41,683 nucleotides of DNA from a virus: IMG/VR virus record IMGVR_UViG_3300033145_001890, positions 1 through 41,683 of that record; one strand, 5' to 3'. The position numbers and the translations under genes were made by a program. Shown one piece after another: positions 1-5,600 of this stretch (positions are counted from its first letter, which is position 1; the number at the start of each line of letters is the position of its first letter). The notes below the pieces were generated by a model that was given only the letters and a program-made list of their open reading frames with translations, was not told the DNA's origin and searched no databases.

Positions 1-114
1 ATTTATGTTCTTCTTTCTCAATCACAGTAAGCTCAGATTTGTTAATCTGTCTTGAGCCATCTTCAAAATCAACAAGGATCATTTCTGTTCCTGGCCCTGT
101 CCCTCTCGGAACTC
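1..114. repeat. terminal direct repeat, left copy (circular overlap)
   Basis: Bases 1-114 are identical to 41570-41683. The protein gene entering the left edge reads in frame into the right end and reaches its stop there, so the two ends are the same stretch of a circular (or circularly permuted) molecule read twice. The unique length is therefore 41,569 bp. A true packaged terminal repeat cannot be told from an assembly overlap by sequence alone. Confidence 0.95.
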
Positions 115-439
115 CAGTAACAATTCCCTCATTGCCTTCTTTATCCTTCACCTTAAATCCAACCTTAAAGTTAGGATCTTCTTCTGGCTTATTCCACTTC
201 TTTTCAGATTTTGGTTTTGCTTTTGGTTTTGCTTTTTCTTTTGCCATTATGATCTCACTTGAATTTTCAACATCTTCATCAGTTTGATTCTCAATATTAA
301 ACATATCTAATAAATTTAAATCTTTCGATTGATTCAAAATCACTTCTTCTTCTGACAAAATCTCATTAGTAAAATATCCTCCTCCAAAAAGAACTAATCC
401 AATAAACACTGCACTAATTATTTTATTTTTATTTTCCAT
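1..439 (-). CDS. membrane-anchored protein with SH3-like C-terminus (N-terminal part; crosses the circular junction)
   Basis: This gene runs off the left edge and finishes at 41565 through the circular junction, giving 147 aa in total. The start ATG at 439 overlaps the stop of the ASCH gene (TGATG), which favours it over an internal ATG at 247. Residues about 7-23 (IISAVFIGLVLFGGGYF) form one membrane segment after a short charged N-terminus. An acidic linker follows, then a Lys/Pro-rich stretch around residues 65-80, then a small beta-rich domain (FKVKDKEGNEGIVTG..., ILVDFEDGSRQI) that looks like an SH3/KOW-type barrel. Function is unknown. It belongs to the operon headed by the ribbon-helix-helix gene. 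Its N-terminus (MENK plus a TM helix) resembles the acidic protein at 1829-2440. Confidence 0.8.
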   Translation of the reverse strand, partial: MENKNKIISAVFIGLVLFGGGYFTNEILSEEEVILNQSKDLNLLDMFNIENQTDEDVENSSEIIMAKEKAKPKAKPKSEKKWNKPEEDPNFKVGFKVKDKEGNEGIVTGVPRGTGPGTEMILVDFEDGSRQINKSELTVIEKEEHK

Positions 440-861
440 CATCCAAATAAAGCCCAAAGTATTTTTATGCCACACTCCGGACAAACCTTCTCATCTCCGC
501 ATAATTTACAATTGCAATTATTACAATTTGTTTTTTCCCTCAACTCGCAATCAAAATTCCATAATCCTAATTTTCCCTTAACTTCTTTCAACTCTGTTTG
601 TTTGATATTTTTCAAGAACCATGAATTTGCTTTTGGATAAACTTCACAGCATGCAAGTTTCTCATGCGCCTGAATCATCTCCTTGCAATCAACAATCTCT
701 GCAGATGCAAAAATACATCCACTAATTTTTGATTTTGGATTCTTTGATGCATGCAATAAAATCTGACCCCTATAATCAGTTTTCCAAGTTCTAGTTTCAA
801 TTGTTTTCTTCCCTTCCAGAATCATACTTGCCCAAGGTTCTTTAATTGTTAAGACTTTCAT
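439..861 (-). CDS. ASCH-domain protein with C-terminal zinc ribbon
   Basis: 140 aa. The N-terminus (KVLTIKEPWASMILEGKKTIETRTWKT, then RGQILLHASK) carries the ASCH signature: a Trp, a G-K-K-x-x-E-x-R motif and an (R)G-x-h-h-h-H-A-S-K strand. ASCH belongs to the PUA-like folds that bind RNA or modified nucleotides; some members hydrolyse N4-acetylcytidine. The C-terminal 30 residues add a Cys cluster (CNNCNCKLCGDEKVCPECG) that probably binds one or two zinc ions, an unusual addition. It is third in the RHH-led operon, five bases after the small Cys protein. The precise substrate is unknown; nucleic-acid or nucleotide binding is the safe inference. Confidence 0.85.
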   Translation of the reverse strand: MKVLTIKEPWASMILEGKKTIETRTWKTDYRGQILLHASKNPKSKISGCIFASAEIVDCKEMIQAHEKLACCEVYPKANSWFLKNIKQTELKEVKGKLGLWNFDCELREKTNCNNCNCKLCGDEKVCPECGIKILWALFG

Positions 862-866
862 TTTTA

Positions 867-1025
867 TTAATCTCTCTCCAAATCTATATTAGGATTTTTT
901 CTTGGATCATGATAAGCATCACACTCTGGAAAATATTTTCCCTTACAAGTATGATATGCACAATTTTTCCAAAGTCTACACCTTAAATTTTTAGAATCAT
1001 TCAAAGTCAATTGATTATCATCCAT
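867..1025 (-). CDS. small Cys/His-rich protein (probable zinc binder)
   Basis: 52 aa starting MDDNQLTL. The ATG at 1025 lies two bases after the TGA stop of the RHH gene and has a purine-rich AGGGGTG upstream; the longer reading from 1106 only overlaps that gene in another frame. The C-terminal half has C-x6-C-x4-C-x6-C spacing with two nearby His (CRLWKNCAYHTCKGKYFPECDAYH), consistent with a zinc-stabilised mini-fold. No family is recognised. Confidence 0.65.
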   Translation of the reverse strand: MDDNQLTLNDSKNLRCRLWKNCAYHTCKGKYFPECDAYHDPRKNPNIDLERD

Positions 1026-1027
1026 TT

Positions 1028-1474
1028 TCACACCCCTGACCTCTGGAGGCCCTCTGAGGCCTCTGCGATCAATTCTATTGCAGGAATACCAGTCATCCCT
1101 TGCCAAACCCTTGCAAGTCTCTCAGTATCTTCAAATTCCTTGTTTAAGATATGCCTCTTCAAAATCATTATTGCTTGATGCTTCTTTCCAGACTTTTGTT
1201 TTTTCCAAATATCAAACATCTTGATTTGTTTTGTAAGATCCTTAATTTTATCATCAATATTATCCATCTGATTCTTCAAATTCTCACGATCATTCAAAAG
1301 CATATTTAATTTGTTTGCAGGATTAATTCCAGCATCCCAATTCTTTGCAAGAAATCCAACCATCTCACTTGCAGACATTCCTTCAAATTGTGCAATTTCT
1401 TTGATAGTATCTTTGATTCCAACCTCAAGTGAATAATTCGCAGGTTCCCAATCTTTTGTTTTTATTCGTCCCAT
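1028..1474 (-). CDS. ribbon-helix-helix regulator with coiled coil (candidate repressor)
   Basis: 148 aa. Residues about 13-46 fit a ribbon-helix-helix fold: a strand (NYSLEVGI), helix (KDTIKEIAQFE), the turn GMSAS, and a second helix (EMVGFLAKNW). A predicted coiled coil with charged heptads follows (about 55-90), then a helical C-terminus. RHH proteins bind palindromic operators as dimers and often regulate their own promoter. Here the gene starts immediately behind a TATA box, an 18-bp palindrome and an AGGAGGA ribosome site, and a near copy of that block precedes the early operon at 41201-41240. It is therefore my candidate master repressor. DNA binding is inferred. Confidence 0.7.
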   Translation of the reverse strand: MGRIKTKDWEPANYSLEVGIKDTIKEIAQFEGMSASEMVGFLAKNWDAGINPANKLNMLLNDRENLKNQMDNIDDKIKDLTKQIKMFDIWKKQKSGKKHQAIMILKRHILNKEFEDTERLARVWQGMTGIPAIELIAEASEGLQRSGV

Positions 1475-1477
1475 AAA

Positions 1478-1515
1478 TCCTCCTAAAAATATACAGATAT
1501 ATTTACTTTATAAAT
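1478..1515 (-). promoter_or_regulatory. TATA box, palindromic operator and SD of the RHH operon
   Basis: Minus-strand order: TATA box ATTTATAAA (1507-1515), two bases, an 18-bp palindrome with 7-bp arms AAATATA / TATATTT and 4-bp spacer (1487-1504), then AGGAGGA (1478-1484) and ATG at 1474. Expected archaeal transcription start (about 25 nt from the TATA centre) falls at the downstream edge of the palindrome, an ideal position for repression. The same order and spacing recur at 41201-41240. Confidence 0.75.
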
Positions 1516-1548
1516 CTGCCTGTTATTTCAAGTAAGCACACACCCCTT

Positions 1549-1565
1549 CATTTCCACTCCAACTC
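1549..1565. repeat. 17-bp direct repeat, copy 1
   Basis: CATTTCCACTCCAACTC, repeated exactly at 1722-1738, on either side of the tetramer AATT tract. Confidence 0.85.
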
Positions 1566-1592
1566 TTCCATCTCCAGAAACTTTTCATTAAA

Positions 1593-1621
1593 TAATTAAT
1601 TAATTAATTAATTAATTAATT
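1593..1621. repeat. tandem AATT tetramer tract
   Basis: About seven consecutive copies of AATT followed by an A/T-only stretch of about 25 bases. A low-stability tract, candidate DNA-unwinding element. Confidence 0.85.
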
Positions 1622-1721
1622 GATAAATATAAATATATAATATATACTCTCCACAAGAGATGATGGGGTGTCAAAATCTTAGTTTTATCTTCTATAAACA
1701 CCTTCATTTCTTATGAAGCTA

Positions 1722-1738
1722 CATTTCCACTCCAACTC
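1722..1738. repeat. 17-bp direct repeat, copy 2
   Basis: Exact copy of 1549-1565, in the same orientation, 173 bp away. Confidence 0.85.
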
Positions 1739-1794
1739 AATTATGTTCTCAAATTAAGAACAAATCCCTGCTTATTATGTTCCAGGGATCAGAA

Positions 1795-1812
1795 CAAAAA
1801 AACAAAAAAAAT
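1795..1812 (-). terminator. T-rich terminator after the acidic membrane protein gene
   Basis: On the minus strand two T-runs (eight T, G, seven T) begin about 17 nt after the stop at 1829. Oligo-T tracts terminate archaeal transcription. An ATCCCTG/CAGGGAT inverted repeat follows just downstream. Confidence 0.55.
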
Positions 1813-1828
1813 TTAGAATTTGATGAAA

Positions 1829-2440
1829 TTATGCGAATACCAATTCAACATCTTCATCAGAAAAGTCGCCCTCATCGAAAGAGACAGTTGCAGTTGCAAT
1901 CATTTGCTTTTTGTAATCTTGTACAACACCTTCAAGAAGGGTATACTCAACTTCAAGTTCAAATACAACTTCTGCAATCTTATCCTCATCTTCCTCAAGG
2001 CCTAGCTCGATTATGTTTATCTCATAATCTTCAACATCCAAATCTTCTAACTCATCAAATCCTTCAATATTCGCTTCTAACCATTCCGTTAAAAGTTCAT
2101 AGTCGTGATCTTCGAGCTCGAGTTCTGCGACGTCGTAAGCTTCAGTCTCAAGTTCTTCGATTTCTTCATCATACAGATCTTCCCAAAGATCTTGCACATG
2201 TGAGTCCGATTTGAACTCAGGCACATTCACTTCTGGAGCTGAGGGCACTGTGATCAAAGCTGCAATTTCTGCAGCAGTTGGCACCTTGTCCGGCTCTGGG
2301 ATCTGGCTGATAACTTGGGCGGTAACTTTGTCAGATAATGCTTGTTCATCGACTCTGCTTCCAACTGAAACAAAAATTGAGATTACACTCAATGCCATTA
2401 CAAGAAGAACCAAAGTAATTAACAATCCTTTATTTTCCAT
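1829..2440 (-). CDS. acidic membrane-anchored protein
   Basis: 203 aa. A single hydrophobic helix at residues about 6-27 (LLITLVLLVMALSVISIFVSVG) sits behind a short MENK N-terminus, so it is a type II anchor or uncleaved signal. The rest is very acidic: residues about 85-165 are dense in Glu and Asp (DEEIEELETEAY, ELELEDHDYELL). The start has a good SD (GGAGGTAGCAA-ATG) and its own TATA box at 2481-2491, and a T-rich tract follows the stop, so it is probably a single-gene transcript. No family is recognised. It could act at the cell envelope in entry exclusion or exit. Confidence 0.75.
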   Translation of the reverse strand: MENKGLLITLVLLVMALSVISIFVSVGSRVDEQALSDKVTAQVISQIPEPDKVPTAAEIAALITVPSAPEVNVPEFKSDSHVQDLWEDLYDEEIEELETEAYDVAELELEDHDYELLTEWLEANIEGFDELEDLDVEDYEINIIELGLEEDEDKIAEVVFELEVEYTLLEGVVQDYKKQMIATATVSFDEGDFSDEDVELVFA

Positions 2441-2480
2441 TTGCTACCTCCATATTTAGTTCAATCTACAAGTCCCTGAT

Positions 2481-2491
2481 GCTTTTTAAAC
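2481..2491 (-). promoter_or_regulatory. TATA box of the acidic membrane protein gene
   Basis: Minus strand GTTTAAAAAGC about 45 nt before the ATG at 2440, giving an expected leader of about 20 nt that contains the GGAGG ribosome site. Confidence 0.5.
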
Positions 2492-2640
2492 ATTATTATA
2501 TCAAAACAAAGTGACTATCCCTACTTATGATAATATAGGGTATTTCTAAACAGATATGTGAAACATATATATTCAATCCTTCGGATTCCAGAAACAAAGT
2601 TTAAAAACCATTTTTGAGTGACATCATTAGACAAGTCAAT

Positions 2641-2694
2641 GAGTGTGGCCGGATCCAACATAAAGCAAAAACTTTCGGAATCACGGCCCAACTC
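2641..2694 (-). ncRNA. long imperfect hairpin directly after a stop codon
   Basis: The 54 bases immediately after the TGA of the 65-aa gene fold on themselves. The outer stem GAGTTGGGCCG / CGGCCACACTC pairs 9 of 11 positions. An inner stem GATTCC / GGATC has one bulge, and a 4-bp AAAG / CTTT stem closes the centre. The GC content is clearly above the surroundings. It could be a stable 3' end, a processing site, or a small RNA. The rest of 2441-2694 shows no ORF, only the promoter at 2481-2491. Confidence 0.5.
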
Positions 2695-2892
2695 TCATCT
2701 CAAATTAATTCTGTAATAATGAATACAATTAATTCTTTCACATTTGCTAGGATATTTAATAAATCCCTGATGCCACTGATAATCACAATAAGGAACATAT
2801 CTTCCATCCTGATCCTTAAAAGGCCTAAACCCAATAATCTTTTTGCTGCCTTTGACCTTCTTCTCCAGATTATCTCTAGCTTTGTGCCTCAT
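2695..2892 (-). CDS. small Cys/His-rich basic protein
   Basis: 65 aa. The basic N-terminus (MRHKARDNLEKKVKGSKK) is followed by a compact Cys/His/Trp region (YCDYQWHQGFIKY, PSKCERINCIHYYR) with C-x15-C-x4-C-x-H spacing, a plausible single zinc site. It starts five bases after the holin-like gene and ends against a strong hairpin, so it closes the transcript of the tail/lysis region. No function is assigned. Confidence 0.7.
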   Translation of the reverse strand: MRHKARDNLEKKVKGSKKIIGFRPFKDQDGRYVPYCDYQWHQGFIKYPSKCERINCIHYYRINLR

Positions 2893-2897
2893 CGTAA

Positions 2898-3161
2898 TTA
2901 CTTTTTCTTTTTAATTGCAGAAAGAATAAAGTCTAAAACAACTGAACTTGCACCAGCTCCAATAGCTGAAATGTCAATGCCCATCTCATTCAATCCAAAA
3001 TAAGTTCCAACACCAATCAAACCAACTCTCAACACAGTTGATCCTAATTGCTGCCATTCAAAGTTTGTGATCACGTTATCCTTCAAAGCATTTTCAGCCC
3101 ATCCAGCAACACTTCTCAAAACTGGGAACCCAATCAAAGTCAAAGCTTCTTGCCAAACCAT
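2898..3161 (-). CDS. holin-like small membrane protein
   Basis: 87 aa. Two hydrophobic segments are visible: about residues 44-58 (VLRVGLIGVGTYFGL) and 63-83 (ISAIGAGASSVVLDFILSAI), with a KKKK tail at the C-terminus; the N-terminus (ALTLIGFPVLRSVAGWAENAL) is amphipathic. Size, two-helix plan, charged C-terminus and position after the tail-fibre genes are those of phage holins. It has a strong SD (GGAGGTTAAAA-ATG). No endolysin gene is recognised beside it, so a lysis role is inferred. It could instead be another small virion membrane protein. Confidence 0.5.
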   Translation of the reverse strand: MVWQEALTLIGFPVLRSVAGWAENALKDNVITNFEWQQLGSTVLRVGLIGVGTYFGLNEMGIDISAIGAGASSVVLDFILSAIKKKK

Positions 3162-3180
3162 TTTTAACCTCCAGATTTAA

Positions 3181-3360
3181 TTATAGTTTTGGAATCTTGC
3201 CTAAGTGTTTTTTAACAGTTCGCATTTTCCTTGCATGTTCTTGATGTAATTCAGGCGAACCAAAACTCATCCGACAAACACTACATTCCAGGCCCCAAGC
3301 CCACAATGGAAACTCTTTACAAAACATCTTTTTCAAGATTGCAAAAATAGATTTAAACAT
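3181..3360 (-). CDS. C2H2-like zinc-finger mini-protein
   Basis: 59 aa. I take the ATG at 3360, five bases behind a GGAGG site, rather than the upstream ATG at 3372. The core CSVCRMSFGSPELHQEH gives C-x2-C-x9-H-x2-H, close to a classical C2H2 finger. The N-terminus is hydrophobic/basic (FKSIFAILKKMF) and the C-terminus basic. The start overlaps the end of the glycosyltransferase gene by eight bases. Its target is unknown. Confidence 0.7.
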   Translation of the reverse strand: MFKSIFAILKKMFCKEFPLWAWGLECSVCRMSFGSPELHQEHARKMRTVKKHLGKIPKL

Positions 3361-4312
3361 TTTTTCCTCCATCCTTTTTAGGTATTTTGCCTTTATTTAC
3401 TTTGTTGTTCAAAAAATCAAGCAACCTCTGAACATGCTGCTCAATCTCTCGATCTGTATAATCCATCTCAAATCCTTCTCTTTTATCTTTATATGGATAC
3501 ATTGCACAACGATCGTGAACTGCAAAATAAGGCCTTCCATGCATCGCATCTTTTGTATAAGCATGAAAACTTCCTTCATGAAAATATCCAAAAGAATCTT
3601 TATGTGTTCCTCCCCAAAAAGTAAGCATCGGTTTTTTGAAACATCCAGCAACATGCATCCAACTCGAATCAATTCCCACATGCGCAACTGCATGCTTTAC
3701 AATTGGCATAATATTTCTAAAAGGTTGTTCTAATTGATGACATCCTGGGATCACCGGTTCAACTTTTGTTCTCAATTGCAACACCTTAAATCCTTTTCTC
3801 AATAAAATATCAGCAACCTTCATTGCAACATTCTGTGGAAGATCTCTCTGTGTTGAATCCATCTTCATTCGATTAGGCGCCATCCCCGGAGGAAGTCCTC
3901 CAACAACATGCAAAGTGATCACTGGTTTATTTTGCTCACAATAAATATGCCCATCAAACTCCTCACCCTTTGTCAAATAAATCTCTGATTCTGGATTCTC
4001 ATCCAAAGCATTAAAATAATATGCTTTTGGAAAAATATTCATCAAATGTTTCTTTTCTTTTGCTCGATAAAATTCTCTCAATTCATAAGGATTCCCTTTT
4101 CGATAATCCATATCTTTAATATAATCTTCAAATAAATAAGGTTGATCAATTCTCAAATTTCTCCAGATCCGAGGATTGTATTCAAAAATATCAGGATAAG
4201 CTGAAACCACTGTAATCTTTTTCTTAGGATATTTTTCATTTAACCATTTAATAAAACTAGAAGCCATAACATGCTTTCCTATGCCACCTGTGATTTCAAT
4301 TACATAATCCAT
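3353..4312 (-). CDS. GT9-family (heptosyltransferase-like) glycosyltransferase
   Basis: 319 aa, a usual length for GT9 (GT-B fold) enzymes. The N-terminal half has the acceptor-side loop (EITGGIGKHVMASSFIKWL) matching the GGxGD-type start of heptosyltransferases. The C-terminal half has the nucleotide-sugar part: a strand-loop THKDSFGYFHEG preceded by HVGIDSSWMHVAGCFKKP and MLTFWGG, equivalent to the family's D-S-x-x-x-H-x-A...P...FG-x-T block. It should transfer a sugar, often a heptose or related sugar, from an activated donor. Acceptor candidates are the virus's own Cys-rich fibres or the host cell surface. It sits between fibre genes and the lysis region and may work with the nucleotidyltransferase-like gene at 7544-7906. 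Confidence 0.75.
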   Translation of the reverse strand: MDYVIEITGGIGKHVMASSFIKWLNEKYPKKKITVVSAYPDIFEYNPRIWRNLRIDQPYLFEDYIKDMDYRKGNPYELREFYRAKEKKHLMNIFPKAYYFNALDENPESEIYLTKGEEFDGHIYCEQNKPVITLHVVGGLPPGMAPNRMKMDSTQRDLPQNVAMKVADILLRKGFKVLQLRTKVEPVIPGCHQLEQPFRNIMPIVKHAVAHVGIDSSWMHVAGCFKKPMLTFWGGTHKDSFGYFHEGSFHAYTKDAMHGRPYFAVHDRCAMYPYKDKREGFEMDYTDREIEQHVQRLLDFLNNKVNKGKIPKKDGGKNV

Positions 4313-4347
4313 ATTGTATTTTTCCTCTTGGAAGTTTTTTGGAATGT

Positions 4348-4668
4348 TTAGATCTCTTGATCCGCGAATATAAGCTTATTATCCTTTATATATTCTTGCT
4401 TTGTCTTCCCTTCAATAATATCAAACTGCTCAACATATTTCCTAAATTGTTTTTTCTTGATCATCTCCTGCTTTCTCTCATCACTCATAAATTTGATTTC
4501 TTTTCTTCCATCCTTATGAAGATGTTGCTTTTCCATTTCTCTGTCAGGTTTACCATCTCCTCCTCGAACAATCACACTAACTCCTGCAATTCCAAATCCT
4601 TTATCTTGATCTTTAGCTAATCCAAGTCTAACTGCTTCTTCTCTTGAAATGGGTTTTATTGGAATCAT
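4348..4668 (-). CDS. unknown charged protein between fibre and glycosyltransferase
   Basis: 106 aa from the ATG at 4668 (MIPIKPISREEAVRLGLAKD), which follows the fibre stop at once; an in-frame ATG at 4683 would overlap the fibre end by 14 bases. The N-terminal part has a Gly-rich stretch (GFGIAGVSVIVRGGDGKPD), and the C-terminal half is helical and charged (ERKQEMIKKKQFRKYVEQF). No family is recognised. Position directly after a fibre gene would suit a fibre-assembly chaperone, but nothing in the sequence proves this. Confidence 0.65.
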   Translation of the reverse strand: MIPIKPISREEAVRLGLAKDQDKGFGIAGVSVIVRGGDGKPDREMEKQHLHKDGRKEIKFMSDERKQEMIKKKQFRKYVEQFDIIEGKTKQEYIKDNKLIFADQEI

Positions 4669-4669
4669 T

Positions 4670-5599
4670 TTAATATGGTGCAATCAGGTTACAATGTCCT
4701 GCCCCTGTAATATATTTATTTCCATCACATCCAATGTAAGCAAGATGAGTATACCCAAATTCTGTGTCGGCCCAGATTGCTCCTGCATATCCTGCTCCCG
4801 GACTCGGATTTGGACCTGATCCATTTGTAAACCATGAACAAAATTGACAAATCCTCCAACAAGCTCTAAACACCGCAGTTCCACTACATCCTGCCCAATT
4901 AAGATAATGATTATTATCAATCCAAATTGATCCTGGTATTGGCCCCCCAATTGAACATCCAATTCCACACATTACATGTTCAAAACAATTTGCATTAATG
5001 AAATGAAGATCATCCCCTTCAACCCACATATTCCCTCGATAAGTCCCACTACATTGTCCTACTGCTGGAACATTACAAACACATGCGGTTCTTGTAACTC
5101 CTCCAATACTTATATCATCTCCACTAATTGCTGAAACAAAAGAACAAACTCCATAAGTATTATCTGAATCAACTTCCCAACCAGCTACTCCTGTATTTCT
5201 AAGCCACCAATAAAACTGCCATTCCCATCCCGGATTTGGGGCATTAATATTAATTGATGCTGTTGAACAAGTTGCACTTCCTGACATATCTGATCCTCCA
5301 CAAATAAATTTAATAACAAAACATCCTGATCCATTCAAAGAACTTCCATCAGTCACGCAATATCTATACATTGTGTCAGCAATAATAAACTCATACCCTG
5401 GATAAAAAGCACTCATGTTATAAGTTCCTGCATCTGCTCCATACCTCGCAGCCACATAACCATTTGCATAATCATAAGATCCGTTATCCAGATCAGGAAC
5501 CGGCATATTGAAATTAGTCATCCACATTGTTGCAATATCTCCACTTGTCACACACATTCCTTGAGCCCAATGATAATTCATATTTTTTGAAATTGCCAT
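4670..5599 (-). CDS. Cys/Trp-rich tail fibre or receptor-binding protein
   Basis: 309 aa, rich in Cys, Trp, Gly, Asn and aromatic residues throughout (GWEWQFYWWLRN, CWRICQFCSWFTNGSG), with about twenty Cys spread in pairs, so probably held by disulfides outside the cell. There is no signal peptide. It follows the hub protein by one base in the classical place of a receptor-binding protein. No known fold is recognised. The C-terminus (YITGAGHCNLIAPY) is compact and may be a trimerisation tip. Confidence 0.65.
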   Translation of the reverse strand: MAISKNMNYHWAQGMCVTSGDIATMWMTNFNMPVPDLDNGSYDYANGYVAARYGADAGTYNMSAFYPGYEFIIADTMYRYCVTDGSSLNGSGCFVIKFICGGSDMSGSATCSTASININAPNPGWEWQFYWWLRNTGVAGWEVDSDNTYGVCSFVSAISGDDISIGGVTRTACVCNVPAVGQCSGTYRGNMWVEGDDLHFINANCFEHVMCGIGCSIGGPIPGSIWIDNNHYLNWAGCSGTAVFRACWRICQFCSWFTNGSGPNPSPGAGYAGAIWADTEFGYTHLAYIGCDGNKYITGAGHCNLIAPY

Positions 5600-5600
5600 T

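Larger units (their letters stand above)
1475..1828. other. non-coding AT-rich region with repeats (origin candidate)
   Basis: The longest gene-free stretch. It holds a tandem AATT tetramer run at about 1593-1621 followed by an A/T-only stretch to about 1649; a 17-bp direct repeat CATTTCCACTCCAACTC at 1549-1565 and 1722-1738; and three inverted repeats: CTTCAT/ATGAAG near 1702-1718, GTTCT/AGAAC near 1744-1760, and ATCCCTG/CAGGGAT near 1765-1790. No convincing ORF is present. An easily melted AT tract flanked by repeats is typical of replication origins, but this is inference. Confidence 0.5.

Noticed and set aside
1593-1649. CRISPR-like repetition
   Set aside because: It is a simple AATT tandem tract followed by A/T-only sequence, with no spacers; no CRISPR array exists in the window.
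1777-2214. 145-aa plus-strand ORF
   Set aside because: It lies wholly opposite the acidic membrane protein gene; its Gln/Leu/His-rich composition is the mirror of Asp/Glu-rich codons, and it has no SD or promoter.
2470-2480. TCCCTGATGC seen three times (near 2471, 2764 and 12470)
   Set aside because: Too short, one copy is in coding sequence, and no shared context was found.
2614-3003. 129-aa plus-strand ORF
   Set aside because: Opposite the holin-like and 65-aa genes, no ribosome site, and no other plus-strand gene in the genome supports it.
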